DNA of 64,000 nt. It comes from Lacinutrix mariniflava. GTDB lineage: Bacteria > Bacteroidota > Bacteroidia > Flavobacteriales > Flavobacteriaceae. The position numbers were made by a program, and so were the translations under genes. This document shows, piece by piece, positions 8,365 to 16,435 of the stretch (position 1 is the first letter of the stretch; the number at the start of each line of letters is the position of its first letter). The stretch spans positions 310,001 to 374,000 of the forward strand of contig NZ_LIQG01000032.1 in NCBI RefSeq assembly GCF_001418015.1, read 5' to 3'. The notes beneath the pieces were generated by a model. That model made no database searches. It was not told where the DNA came from and was given only the letters and a program-made list of their open reading frames with translations.

Positions 8365-8482
8365 CGTGAAGGATGGAACGGTTTGTTTGAAATCCTTTTT
8401 TATTTTTTGATTACGCATAGCGGAATTAACAAATAAAAAAGATTGAGTAGTGACAGCCTGACCTTTAGGGCACGCCAAAAAA
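8365..8482 (+). ncRNA. Structured RNA candidate upstream of dapD (possibly Flavo-1-like)
   Basis: A long helix can be drawn. AATC-C-TTTTTT (8391-8401) pairs with AAAAAAGATT (8435-8444). This is continued by 8402-8416 pairing with 8420-8434 around an ATA loop, with two mismatches and one G-U, for about 25 stacked pairs. It is flanked by AAGGAT/ATCCTT (8369-8374, 8392-8397), which competes with the long helix, and by a 3' module AGCCTGACCTTTAGGGCACGCC with an internal CCT/AGG hairpin. The 3' module resembles, from memory, the AGCCCGAC...GCACGCC ending of multi-copy Bacteroidota RNAs such as the Rfam Flavo-1 class; that assignment is a guess. It could be a free small RNA or part of the dapD leader. 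An ORF on the opposite strand here looks spurious. Confidence 0.45.
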
Positions 8483-8550
8483 AAATATTAAAAATAGATT
8501 TAAGATTAGATTTCTGTCTTTGTTGAAATAAATTCTGCATAAACACAGAA

Positions 8551-9384
8551 ATGAAAAACACACAATTAATGAAAGCATTACAACAAACCATTGAAAACGC
8601 TTGGGATAACCGAGACTTATTAAAAGAAGACGCAACACAGGCTGCTATTAGAAAAGTGGTAGATTTACTTGATGAAGGTACTTTACGCGTTGCGGAACCT
8701 GTTGCAGATGGTTGGCAGGTAAATGAATGGGTTAAGAAGGCTGTGGTGTTGTATTTTCCTATTCAGAAAATGGAAACATTGGAGGTTGGTATTTTTGAAT
8801 ATCATGATAAAATCCCTTTAAAAACGGGTTATAAAGAAAAAGGAATTCGTGTGGTACCAAATGCGGTTGCAAGACATGGTGCTTATATTTCTGCTGGTAC
8901 TATTTTAATGCCTAGTTATGTTAATATTGGTGCTTATGTAGATGAAGGAACTATGGTAGATACTTGGGCAACGGTTGGTAGTTGTGCACAGATTGGTAAA
9001 AATGTACACTTATCTGGTGGTGTTGGTATTGGTGGTGTTTTAGAGCCTTTACAAGCTGCTCCAGTAATTATTGAAGATGGTGCTTTTATTGGATCGCGTT
9101 GTATAGTTGTAGAAGGAGTGCATGTGGAAAAAGAAGCGGTTTTAGGTGCTAATGTTGTTTTAACAATGAGTACTAAAATTATAGATGTTACTGGTGATGA
9201 GCCTGTGGAAATGAAAGGTCGTGTGCCTGCGCGTTCTGTGGTAATCCCAGGAAGTTATACTAAAAAATTCCCAGCAGGAGAATTTCAAGTACCTTGTGCT
9301 TTAATTATTGGTAAACGTAAAGAGAGTACAAATAAAAAGACGTCTTTAAATGATGCGTTACGTGAGTATAACGTGGCTGTTTAA
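8551..9384 (+). CDS. dapD: 2,3,4,5-tetrahydropyridine-2,6-dicarboxylate N-succinyltransferase
   Basis: Catalyses the succinyl-CoA-dependent step of the succinylase branch of lysine/diaminopimelate synthesis. The N-terminus QTIENAWDNRDLL and the central hexapeptide-repeat helix (NIGAYVDEGTMVDTWATVGSCAQIG; GGVGIGGVLEPLQAAPVIIEDG; FIGSRCIVVEGVHV) are diagnostic, followed by the C-terminal substrate segment RSVVIPGSYTKKFP. From 8551 it is 277 aa. An in-frame ATG at 8569 would give 271 aa, close to the family norm; the A-rich context slightly favours 8551. It ends at a bidirectional terminator. Confidence 0.95.
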   Translation: MKNTQLMKALQQTIENAWDNRDLLKEDATQAAIRKVVDLLDEGTLRVAEPVADGWQVNEWVKKAVVLYFPIQKMETLEVGIFEYHDKIPLKTGYKEKGIRVVPNAVARHGAYISAGTILMPSYVNIGAYVDEGTMVDTWATVGSCAQIGKNVHLSGGVGIGGVLEPLQAAPVIIEDGAFIGSRCIVVEGVHVEKEAVLGANVVLTMSTKIIDVTGDEPVEMKGRVPARSVVIPGSYTKKFPAGEFQVPCALIIGKRKESTNKKTSLNDALREYNVAV

Positions 9385-9452
9385 TATAAATTTCAGGATT
9401 TTTAGATTATAGTTGTTTTAAACTATTCTAATTTTCTTTGTAAATTTCGAAT

Positions 9453-9502
9453 AAAAAAAACCAAATTCTAATGTTATCTAATGACATTAAATTTGTTTTT
9501 TT
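9453..9502. terminator. Bidirectional terminator between dapD and the convergent kinase gene
   Basis: Imperfect long inverted repeat: A-run plus CCAAATTCTAATGT on the left, ACATTAAATTTG plus T-run on the right, around a 9-base loop. A-run and T-run lie on opposite flanks, so it can work for both converging transcripts. Confidence 0.75.
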
Positions 9503-10265
9503 ATTTTTTACCTTTTTTCAAGTATTTCCGTTTTAAATACTTTTTCCTATTAATCTTTCGTTTAAAATCTTGAGACGATGTTAATAACTGATTATAAACA
9601 TCTTCAAATGAATAGTCGCTAATTCTAGCATATTCTGTTGCTATAATTCTAATCATTTTTTTAGATAACCATAAACGTTTTAGGTTCCCCATACGCTTTG
9701 TTAAATCCATAGTTTCAAACTGCATACGGTTTAAATCTATTAAGTAAAAATCGTATTTTGGTCCGTTTTCGATAATTAATGTATTACCTGGAGAATGGTC
9801 TAAAAAATTAATATTGTTTTCGTGTAACTGATAGGTAAACTGAGTAAATTGTTTTAAAATTTCATCTCGATTATCAAATAACGGATTATGAATTAATACT
9901 CTAAAATCGAAATCGTAATCTACATGTTTACTTATATAATAACTTGAAGTTAAACCGCTCACCGTGGTGTTTTCAACATAACCTATAGGAAAAGGTGTAA
10001 GAATATTACAATCTTTTAATTTTATAGCATATTCGAAAGAGCGCTTTGCTTTGCTCTTTCTAATATGTTTATACACAAAACTATTTATTAGCTTTGGTGT
10101 TTTAAACGACTTTATGTTTAAGGTCTCTGCTCCTATCTTATAACTCTTAATTACATTTCTCTCTCCTTTAGTAACGTAATTACCTTTAGTATTAAAATGC
10201 GCAATGCACTCTAAAATATCGGTTTTTAAATGTTCGTAATTTTTATGTAGGTGAATGTTTTGCAT
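9501..10265 (-). CDS. Lipopolysaccharide kinase InaA/WaaP-like protein
   Basis: 254 aa protein with a kinase-like fold. The catalytic-loop motif NFLDHSPGNTLI (about residues 152-163) corresponds to HxDxxxxN, and YLIDLNRMQF corresponds to the metal-binding DFG-like segment. The C-terminus is very basic (KRKINRKKYLKRKYLKKGKK). Such proteins phosphorylate heptose or Kdo in LPS core. This role fits the adjacent divergent GT9 heptosyltransferase-like gene, but the substrate is inferred. It is transcribed from a TATCTTTG element 18-25 bases upstream. Confidence 0.8.
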   Translation of the reverse strand: MQNIHLHKNYEHLKTDILECIAHFNTKGNYVTKGERNVIKSYKIGAETLNIKSFKTPKLINSFVYKHIRKSKAKRSFEYAIKLKDCNILTPFPIGYVENTTVSGLTSSYYISKHVDYDFDFRVLIHNPLFDNRDEILKQFTQFTYQLHENNINFLDHSPGNTLIIENGPKYDFYLIDLNRMQFETMDLTKRMGNLKRLWLSKKMIRIIATEYARISDYSFEDVYNQLLTSSQDFKRKINRKKYLKRKYLKKGKK

Positions 10266-10282
10266 TAAGTCTTATTATTTAT

Positions 10283-10290
10283 CAAAGATA
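10283..10290 (-). promoter_or_regulatory. -7 promoter element for the InaA-like kinase
   Basis: Minus-strand TATCTTTG, a full TAnnTTTG match, with a predicted leader of about 12 bases. Confidence 0.65.
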
Positions 10291-10392
10291 TATGAATCTA
10301 AATTTTAATAAAAGCCGAAAAAACAATATTTTGCATTCATATCTTAAATAAAGCCTCTTTAGTGTTCATTATCTTTTATAATAGATACTAAA

Positions 10393-11478
10393 ATGAGTTC
10401 AGCATACATGAAAAAAATATTAGTTATACAGAATAAACGTATTGGAGATGTGCTTATAGCATCTGTTATAGCGCAAAACATGAAAAAAATCTATCCTAAT
10501 AGTTTGATAGATTATCTTGTTTACGATTATACTGTTGGTGTTATTGAAAATAATCCAAACATAGATAACATTATTGCTGTAAATGATGCCGAACTTAAGA
10601 AATTTGGTAAGCTTACATCGCTTATTAATAAGCTTCGTGGTAATAAATACGATATTATTTTCGATCCTTACGCAAAATTACAGAGTCGATTAATATGTTT
10701 AGCTTCCAATGCACCTATTAGAATTGGATTTAAAAAACGTGATAAAAATCCGCCATTACCTTTTTACTCTCATAATATTCCGTTTTTAAGAGAAAAAACT
10801 AAAAATTGTGGTAAAGCGATTGAAGATCGTATAAATATGGTGACTTCTGTTTTTGATATTAATGAAAATGATATTGATTACGAACCTAAAATCTATTTAA
10901 CCGAAAAAGAAAAACAATACAACAAGTTAGACAGCTATAATAGGCCTTTTGTTATGCTTGGCGTCTTAGGAAGCACGCCTCAAAAATCGATGCCTTACGA
11001 ATATATTGTTGCCCTTATAGATTACATTACTAAAACGTACGATGTTAATATTCTATTTAACTATGCTCCGCACCAAAAAAAGGATGCGTTGGATATTTAT
11101 GAGCAATGTGCAGATAAAGACAGAATTGTAATGGATATTTATGAAGACAGTATTCGCGGTTTTGTAAAACTAATGAACAAATGTGCACTTTTAGTTGGTA
11201 ACGAAGGCGGCACAATACATATTAGTAAAGCTTTAAACAAACCCACTTTTACTATTTTCTCTCCTTATGTTTTAAAAGAACATTGGGCTAGTTTTGAGGA
11301 CGGAAAAATGCATACTTCTATTCATTTACTTGAAGAAAAACCCGGTTTATTTTCTACAGACAGAGATGAAAGACGAAAGATTGAAGAAGATCCATCTTAT
11401 ATGTACAAGCAATTAACTCCAGAATTAATTTTACCTAAACTTGAAACATTCCTTTCTCATAATCTAAAAAACAATTAA
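10393..11478 (+). CDS. Glycosyltransferase family 9 (heptosyltransferase-like)
   Basis: 361 aa GT-B protein. The N-terminal KKILVIQNKRIGDVLIASVI matches the GT9 signature (IRxxRIGDVL). The C-terminal half has the donor-site segment LLVGNEGGTIHISKALNKPT, equivalent to the heptosyltransferase (D/N)xGxxHxAxAxxxPT motif. It probably adds a heptose or related sugar to the LPS core. A second in-frame ATG at 10408 would start directly at MKKILV; 10393 has the more A-rich upstream context, so the start is uncertain by 5 codons. It is followed directly by the methyltransferase gene with no gap. Confidence 0.88.
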   Translation: MSSAYMKKILVIQNKRIGDVLIASVIAQNMKKIYPNSLIDYLVYDYTVGVIENNPNIDNIIAVNDAELKKFGKLTSLINKLRGNKYDIIFDPYAKLQSRLICLASNAPIRIGFKKRDKNPPLPFYSHNIPFLREKTKNCGKAIEDRINMVTSVFDINENDIDYEPKIYLTEKEKQYNKLDSYNRPFVMLGVLGSTPQKSMPYEYIVALIDYITKTYDVNILFNYAPHQKKDALDIYEQCADKDRIVMDIYEDSIRGFVKLMNKCALLVGNEGGTIHISKALNKPTFTIFSPYVLKEHWASFEDGKMHTSIHLLEEKPGLFSTDRDERRKIEEDPSYMYKQLTPELILPKLETFLSHNLKNN

Positions 11479-12057
11479 ATGAATACAGTAGATAAATTTC
11501 ATAACTGGAGACGTAAACAACGCTGGAATAAACAATACAAAAAAGGAAGATGGGAGAATTTAAAAGGCGAAAAAGAAAGAGCACGCTATGAGAAAATTGT
11601 AGAGTTTACAGAAAATCATTCAAATAAAAATCCTGATATTTTAGATTTAGGTTCGGGTGAGGGCGTATTATTTGATTACTTTAATCCTGATAATATAAAT
11701 GCTTTTTTAGGTATGGATTTTTCTTCAGTTTCAATTAAAAAAGCGAATGCGGTAATTAGAGAAAAAGCTACTTTTATTTGTGCAGATCTCCACAGTTTTA
11801 AACCTGTAAGGAATTATGATGTTATTGTATTAAACGAAGCTTTTTATTATATACATGAAACTAAAAAGAGTGAAGTTATTGACTTAATAGTGAATCACTT
11901 AAAACCAGATGGCATAATCATAGTCTCTATTTACAGAGAAGGATTGGGTTGTTGGGAATATTTTAAAACTGAACGTTTTAAAGAATTAGAATTCACTACA
12001 GTAAAAACAGAAGAAGAAAAAACCTATTGGAAAATTGGTGTTTATAAAATGGCTTAA
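11479..12057 (+). CDS. Class I SAM-dependent methyltransferase
   Basis: 192 aa. Motif I is visible as ILDLGSGEGVLFDYF (about residues 53-67), with an acidic end of beta-2 (FLGMDFSS) and a post-I motif YDVIVLNEAFYYI. The substrate cannot be told from sequence. The ATG directly follows the GT9 stop codon, and the setting suggests methylation of a surface sugar or lipid, or a methylated glycan end. The N-terminal 45 residues are very basic (WRRKQRWNKQYKKGRW). Confidence 0.85.
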   Translation: MNTVDKFHNWRRKQRWNKQYKKGRWENLKGEKERARYEKIVEFTENHSNKNPDILDLGSGEGVLFDYFNPDNINAFLGMDFSSVSIKKANAVIREKATFICADLHSFKPVRNYDVIVLNEAFYYIHETKKSEVIDLIVNHLKPDGIIIVSIYREGLGCWEYFKTERFKELEFTTVKTEEEKTYWKIGVYKMA

Positions 12058-12061
12058 CTAC

Positions 12062-12895
12062 TTACTCTTTAACCTCTAACTTCTCAATACCATAAGGTGT
12101 TTTTATAACTTTACTGTCTTTAGTGTTTTTTCTAATTGCTAAATTTCTATCTAAAGATTCTTTGGTTTTATAACCTCTTGGATGCTCTAAATGAAGACAA
12201 ATTGCTTTGTAACGAATTTGCTTTGTCTTGATTCCTAAGTTTACCAAACGTTCTCCTAATTCACGATCCGGACCACCATATTGCATGCGCTCATCGTAAC
12301 CATTAATTTCTATTAAATCGGTTTTCCAAGCAGAAGAGTTACAATTATTAAAGGTTGCTCCTGTTGGAGTTACTACATCTAAAAAATTAGCTAAACTATC
12401 GCCTACGCTTAATTTAAGTTGTTGTTTTTTACCTAAAACACCTTGTTTTTTTAACCAATTGGGTTTAAAACAATTTTGATTTTCAATATCTTCTAAACTA
12501 ATAGCATCACTTGAAGGTTTATCAAGTTTGCAATAACCACCAGAAAGAAAAAATCCTTTTTCGGCATATTTAGCGTGTGTAGACACAAAATCTGGCCTTG
12601 CAATACAATCACCATCTGTCATTAAAATATAATCGTATTCTGTTTGTACGATACATTTATTTAATAACTCTTGCCTTCTGTACCCTTTATCTTCATGCCA
12701 AATATGGCGTAAGTTCACAGGATAATCTGCAGCAAATTTTTCTATAAGCGCTTTTGTAGATTCTTTAGAACCGTCGTCTGCAACAATAACTTCGTAATTA
12801 TCATAATCTTGATGCTTATAGCTTTCTAAGACTTTACTTAAATAGTCTTCAGAATTATATGTACTTACAATAACAGTTATCGGTAATCCACTCAT
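12062..12895 (-). CDS. Glycosyltransferase family 2 with galactosyltransferase-type C-terminal domain
   Basis: GT-A fold protein of 277 aa. The N-terminus is MSGLPITVIVSTYNSEDYL, the acidic motif is LMTDGDCIARPDF, and the C-terminal NGYDERMQYGGPDRELGERL is the Glyco_transf_7C-type segment. An in-frame start at 12973 is rejected because 12895 sits right at the conserved beta-1 strand and a perfect -7 element (TACCTTTG) lies 20-27 bases upstream of it, inside the longer reading frame. It probably transfers a hexose or HexNAc in LPS/O-antigen synthesis. It converges with the methyltransferase gene, 4 bases apart. Confidence 0.85.
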   Translation of the reverse strand: MSGLPITVIVSTYNSEDYLSKVLESYKHQDYDNYEVIVADDGSKESTKALIEKFAADYPVNLRHIWHEDKGYRRQELLNKCIVQTEYDYILMTDGDCIARPDFVSTHAKYAEKGFFLSGGYCKLDKPSSDAISLEDIENQNCFKPNWLKKQGVLGKKQQLKLSVGDSLANFLDVVTPTGATFNNCNSSAWKTDLIEINGYDERMQYGGPDRELGERLVNLGIKTKQIRYKAICLHLEHPRGYKTKESLDRNLAIRKNTKDSKVIKTPYGIEKLEVKE

Positions 12896-12914
12896 AGTAA
12901 TAATTTTTGCTTTA

Positions 12915-12922
12915 CAAAGGTA
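12915..12922 (-). promoter_or_regulatory. -7 promoter element deciding the start of the GT2 gene
   Basis: Minus-strand TACCTTTG. It lies within the 5'-extended frame, so the mRNA would begin near 12909 and only the ATG at 12895 would be translated. Confidence 0.7.
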
Positions 12923-13038
12923 AACATAATTCATGTGTTTGCACATATTGTTTTCTTGTGAGATGTCGTTCACTATTATTATTCCTTTATCAAATATGTT
13001 TTTAGCCTACCGGTATCATAACATAATCGAATTTTTAG

Positions 13039-13046
13039 TAAGTTTG
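13039..13046 (+). promoter_or_regulatory. -7 promoter element for the WaaE-like GT2 gene
   Basis: TAAGTTTG, 16 bases before the ATG at 13062. Confidence 0.65.
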
Positions 13047-13061
13047 CACTAAGCAATTATT

Positions 13062-13799
13062 ATGATAAAACTCTCTGTAATTATACCTACTTATAACGAG
13101 GAAATGTACCTCGAGAAGGCACTGCGTTCGGTTAGGTTTGCAGACGAAATTATTGTTGTAGATTCTATGAGTACAGATAAAACTGTTGCTATGGCCGAAA
13201 AATACAATTGTAAAGTTCTCCATCGAAAGTTCGACAATTTCTCTAACCAAAAAAACCACGCCTTACAATATGCAACAGGTGAATGGGTTTTATTTATTGA
13301 TGCAGACGAGCGTATTCCTAATCCATTACAACAAGAGATTTTAGCTGCCATGGCTTCTGGTAAACATGCTGGTTACAAGCTTAATTTTCCTCACTTTTAT
13401 ATGAATCGTTTTCTTTATCACCATAGCGATAGTGTAACACGATTGGTAATTAGAGAAAAATGTCATTTCGAAGGCTCTGTACACGAAAAACTAATTGTAG
13501 ATGGAACCATTAGTAAGCTCGAAAACCCAGTGCTTCATTTTACATATAAAGGCTTACAGCATTATATAAGTAAGAAAGATAGTTATGCTTGGTTTCAGGC
13601 TGAACAAATGCTTAAAAAAGGAAAGAAAGCGACTTATTTTCATTTGGCTTTTAAACCATTTTATCGTTTTTTTAGCAGCTATGTTTTACGTGGTGGCTTT
13701 AGAGATGGCGTTCCTGGATTAACTGTGGCAACTATTAATGCTTATGGTGTGTTTTCTAGGTATGTTAAATTGATGTTATTGGAGCGCGGAATTAGGTAG
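13062..13799 (+). CDS. Glycosyltransferase family 2, LPS-core type (WaaE/KdtX-like)
   Basis: 245 aa. The N-terminal KLSVIIPTYNEEMYLEKAL, then DEIIVVDSMSTDKTVAMA and WVLFIDADERIP (DxD motif), are characteristic of the WaaE/KdtX group, which adds glucose to the LPS inner core in enterobacteria. The C-terminal region with KKDSYAWFQAEQM and FKPFYRFFSSYVLRGGFRDG is a membrane-associated amphipathic tail shared with the gene at 14621 (paralogues). The donor and acceptor here are unknown. It has its own promoter and ends one base before the convergent deacetylase gene. Confidence 0.88.
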   Translation: MIKLSVIIPTYNEEMYLEKALRSVRFADEIIVVDSMSTDKTVAMAEKYNCKVLHRKFDNFSNQKNHALQYATGEWVLFIDADERIPNPLQQEILAAMASGKHAGYKLNFPHFYMNRFLYHHSDSVTRLVIREKCHFEGSVHEKLIVDGTISKLENPVLHFTYKGLQHYISKKDSYAWFQAEQMLKKGKKATYFHLAFKPFYRFFSSYVLRGGFRDGVPGLTVATINAYGVFSRYVKLMLLERGIR

Positions 13800-13800
13800 G

Positions 13801-14520
13801 TTAAAACCAACTTTTTCCTTTCTTCAACTTTCTCTCAAAAGCTTTCAAACCATCCTCTCCTTTAATATCTAGACGTTGTACTTCATAATTATTTTTAAAC
13901 GGAAAGGTATTTACCCGATTTCCAATACGTAAACCGTATGCTATTTTATTTTCATTTAGGACATCAAAAAACACTTTTCGCACCTCTCCTTTTTTAGGAT
14001 AACTCCCGTAAGGATAAGCTAGTGTATTATGTATATTCAAATCATTATCTACTACAAACGCTTTACACTTATCGAAATCTTCTTGTATTGTTTCAACAGA
14101 TAAATCGCTATAACGTCTATGCTCAAAAGAATGTAAACCCAATTCTATAGTTTTCGAATCCATAGTCTTTAATTGAGCAACAGTCATAATAGCCTCTTTA
14201 CCTTTATCCCATTCGTTTACTGCTCCAACATATTTAAATGGAATATAAAAACAGGCTTTCAATCCGTATTTCTGCAATAATGGATATGCATATTCTAATT
14301 GATTTACGTAAACATCGTCAAACGTTATAATAACAGCTTTCTCTGGAAAATCTGCGGGTGTTTTTAAAGTCTGTAAATCGCTAAAATGTAAACTCGTATA
14401 ACCGTTTTCTTTTAAAAATTTGAATTGTACTTCTAGGTTTTTAGCAGAAATAGTCAAGCCTTTGCTATTATTAGCATTAGCCGAAACACTGTGATACATT
14501 AAAATAGGAAGCTTAGCCAT
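13801..14520 (-). CDS. Polysaccharide deacetylase (NodB/CE4 family)
   Basis: 239 aa. The N-terminus LPILMYHSVS is the usual opening of this family. FPEKAVIITFDDVYVNQLEY carries the metal-binding Asp pair (usually TFDDG), and ELGLHSFEHRRYS carries the HSxxH metal site. LAYPYGSYP is the later catalytic motif. No signal peptide or long transmembrane segment is evident, so it may act in the cytoplasm on a glycan precursor. It is divergent from the GT2 gene at 14621, sharing interlocked promoters. Confidence 0.88.
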   Translation of the reverse strand: MAKLPILMYHSVSANANNSKGLTISAKNLEVQFKFLKENGYTSLHFSDLQTLKTPADFPEKAVIITFDDVYVNQLEYAYPLLQKYGLKACFYIPFKYVGAVNEWDKGKEAIMTVAQLKTMDSKTIELGLHSFEHRRYSDLSVETIQEDFDKCKAFVVDNDLNIHNTLAYPYGSYPKKGEVRKVFFDVLNENKIAYGLRIGNRVNTFPFKNNYEVQRLDIKGEDGLKAFERKLKKGKSWF

Positions 14521-14560
14521 TTCGGTTTTATTATTCTAAAATAAATGAATGTAAATTGTT

Positions 14561-14568
14561 TACTTTTG
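14561..14568 (+). promoter_or_regulatory. -7 element for the GT2-GT4 operon at 14621
   Basis: TACTTTTG, a full TAnnTTTG match; transcription would start near 14575 with a leader of about 45 bases. The opposing element lies only one base away. Confidence 0.6.
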
Positions 14569-14569
14569 A

Positions 14570-14577
14570 CAAAGATA
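14570..14577 (-). promoter_or_regulatory. -7 element for the deacetylase gene
   Basis: Minus-strand TATCTTTG. Its predicted start site (about 14563) falls inside the plus-strand -7 element and vice versa, so the two promoters occupy the same bases. Confidence 0.6.
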
Positions 14578-14620
14578 AAAAGGAGCTACTAAATACTTAG
14601 TAAAAAACCAATTTTTATAA

Positions 14621-15367
14621 ATGATAAGCGCGTTAGCAATAACTTACAACGAAGAATCTCACATAGAAAGCTATATTGAAAGCTTATCTTTTGCCGATGA
14701 AATTATTATTGTCGATTCGTTTAGCACAGACAATACTGTTGCTTTAGCCAAGAAACATGATGTAACTATTATACAACGTAAATTTGTTAATTTTTCTGAT
14801 CAGAAAAATTTCGCTATTTCACTAGCAAAAAATGATTGGGTTACTTTTTTTGATTTAGACGAAAAAATATCTCCAGAATTAATTAACGAAATTGTTACTA
14901 CTGTAAAATCTAAAAACCCATTAAAAGCTTACAATATAAAGCGAAGCTTTAATTTTATGGGTAAACGCATAAAATACAGTGGTTTTCAAACAGATGTTGC
15001 GGTACGTTTATTTAATAAAAACTATTGTAAATATAACGGTAAAGCGGTTCATGAATCTATTGAAACAAGTGAGAAGGTAGGTCTATTAAAGCACGCTTTA
15101 GACCACCAAACGTATAAAACTTTCGATATTTACAACCAAAAACTTAATCAATATAGTAAGCTACAAGCCGAGGAATTATACAAGAAAAATGTGCGTCCGA
15201 ATTTGTACCATTTTCTATTTAGACCTTGGTATCGCTTCATGCATCAATACTTTATAAGATTAGGTTTTATGGATGGCAAAGAAGGTTTTATTATAAGTTA
15301 CGTTCATGCTTTTTCGGTTTACAAACGCTATATCCAGCTTTGGGCAATGTATAGAAATATAGAATAA
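14621..15367 (+). CDS. Glycosyltransferase family 2, LPS-core type
   Basis: 248 aa GT-A protein, paralogous to the gene at 13062. It has SALAITYNEESHIESYIESL, DEIIIVDSFSTDNTVALAKK, WVTFFDLDEKI (DxD) and the C-terminal FLFRPWYRFMHQYFIRLGFMDGKEGF. It probably transfers a sugar in LPS core or O-antigen synthesis; the substrate is unknown. The downstream GT4 gene begins at the base after its stop codon, so the two form an operon. Confidence 0.88.
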   Translation: MISALAITYNEESHIESYIESLSFADEIIIVDSFSTDNTVALAKKHDVTIIQRKFVNFSDQKNFAISLAKNDWVTFFDLDEKISPELINEIVTTVKSKNPLKAYNIKRSFNFMGKRIKYSGFQTDVAVRLFNKNYCKYNGKAVHESIETSEKVGLLKHALDHQTYKTFDIYNQKLNQYSKLQAEELYKKNVRPNLYHFLFRPWYRFMHQYFIRLGFMDGKEGFIISYVHAFSVYKRYIQLWAMYRNIE

Positions 15368-16435
15368 ATGAAGAACGTCTTTTTAGAATCTCACAATATA
15401 AAAAATCAATTTAATGGTTTTGGGCAGTTTAATCACCACCTCATTAAAGGACTTTATAATGCTGAGATTTCAGATTTTAAAATAACTTTAAACGCCAAAG
15501 ATACTTCTGCTTTAAAAAAAGAGTTTGGCGACTATTATAATTACAACAAATACAAATCTCTATCTCGTAAGCCATTGTTTCGTATTCGTAAAAAGTATGA
15601 TGTGTGGCATTGTTTAAATCAGAATATAAAAGTAGAGCCTTATCACAACATTCCTTATGTATTAACGGTTCATGATGTTAATTTTATAGATGAAGTATCT
15701 AACGATTTAAACCACGAAACGAACAAACGTTTTATAGAAAAACTAAATCGTAGTAGTGCTATTACGTACATTTCGGAATTTGCCAAAGCTTCTACTCACA
15801 AATATTTTAAAGTCCCAAAAGTTCCAGAATATGTTATCTATAATGGTAATCCTATTAAAGCGCTTTTAGACTTAAGCCAAACAAATATAAAACCAGTTAC
15901 TAAAAGGCCTTATTTGTTTTTTATTGGCGGACTAACTAAGCGCAAAAATGTACATACTTTAGTGCAAATGCTTGAGCATTTACCAGATTACGATTTAGTG
16001 CTAGCTGGTGACGATAGTGACAACTATGTAAAAACAATCTTAGCTAAAACCTTAAAACAAACTAAAACAAACAATAGAGTGCATTGCATTGGCAAAGTTA
16101 ACGCTGAAGAAAAGCAATACTATTTACAACACTGCGCTGCTTTTGTATTCCCATCTTTGTTAGAAGGTTTTGGTATTCCACCAATTGAAGCGATGCGCTT
16201 TGGTAAACCTGTATTTTTATCTAACCTAACGTCTTTACCTGAAATTGGAGGAGATTACGCTTTTTATTGGGATAATTTTGAGCCTAAATATATGGCCGAA
16301 GTATTTAAAAAAGGCATGCATACTTTTGAAACTAATAAAGCAACTTACGAGAAAGCTTATATTGAGCGCGCAATAAGTTTTAATTGGGATAAAGCAGCTT
16401 TAGAATATGCTGCTGTTTATAGGAGTTTATTGTAA
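15368..16435 (+). CDS. Glycosyltransferase family 4
   Basis: 355 aa GT-B protein. The C-terminal domain has FFIGGLTKRKNVHTLVQML, then AFVFPSLLEGFGIPPIEAM with the EGFGIPxxE donor-site motif of GT4. The N-terminal domain includes LTVHDVNFID. It probably uses a nucleotide sugar to extend a surface glycan. It is immediately downstream of the GT2 gene. Its last 9 bases overlap the end of the convergent gene at 16427. Confidence 0.9.
   Translation: MKNVFLESHNIKNQFNGFGQFNHHLIKGLYNAEISDFKITLNAKDTSALKKEFGDYYNYNKYKSLSRKPLFRIRKKYDVWHCLNQNIKVEPYHNIPYVLTVHDVNFIDEVSNDLNHETNKRFIEKLNRSSAITYISEFAKASTHKYFKVPKVPEYVIYNGNPIKALLDLSQTNIKPVTKRPYLFFIGGLTKRKNVHTLVQMLEHLPDYDLVLAGDDSDNYVKTILAKTLKQTKTNNRVHCIGKVNAEEKQYYLQHCAAFVFPSLLEGFGIPPIEAMRFGKPVFLSNLTSLPEIGGDYAFYWDNFEPKYMAEVFKKGMHTFETNKATYEKAYIERAISFNWDKAALEYAAVYRSLL

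Noticed and set aside
8400-8591. 63-codon minus-strand frame over the dapD leader
   Set aside because: It spans the structured RNA and the dapD start, with no promoter and no recognisable protein pattern.
12896-12973. 26-codon N-terminal extension of the GT2 gene
   Set aside because: It contains the gene's own -7 promoter element, so it cannot be in the mRNA.
16427-16435. 9-base overlap of convergent glycan genes as a sign of frameshift
   Set aside because: Both proteins end in normal C-terminal helices; short 3' overlaps are common in this compact genome.
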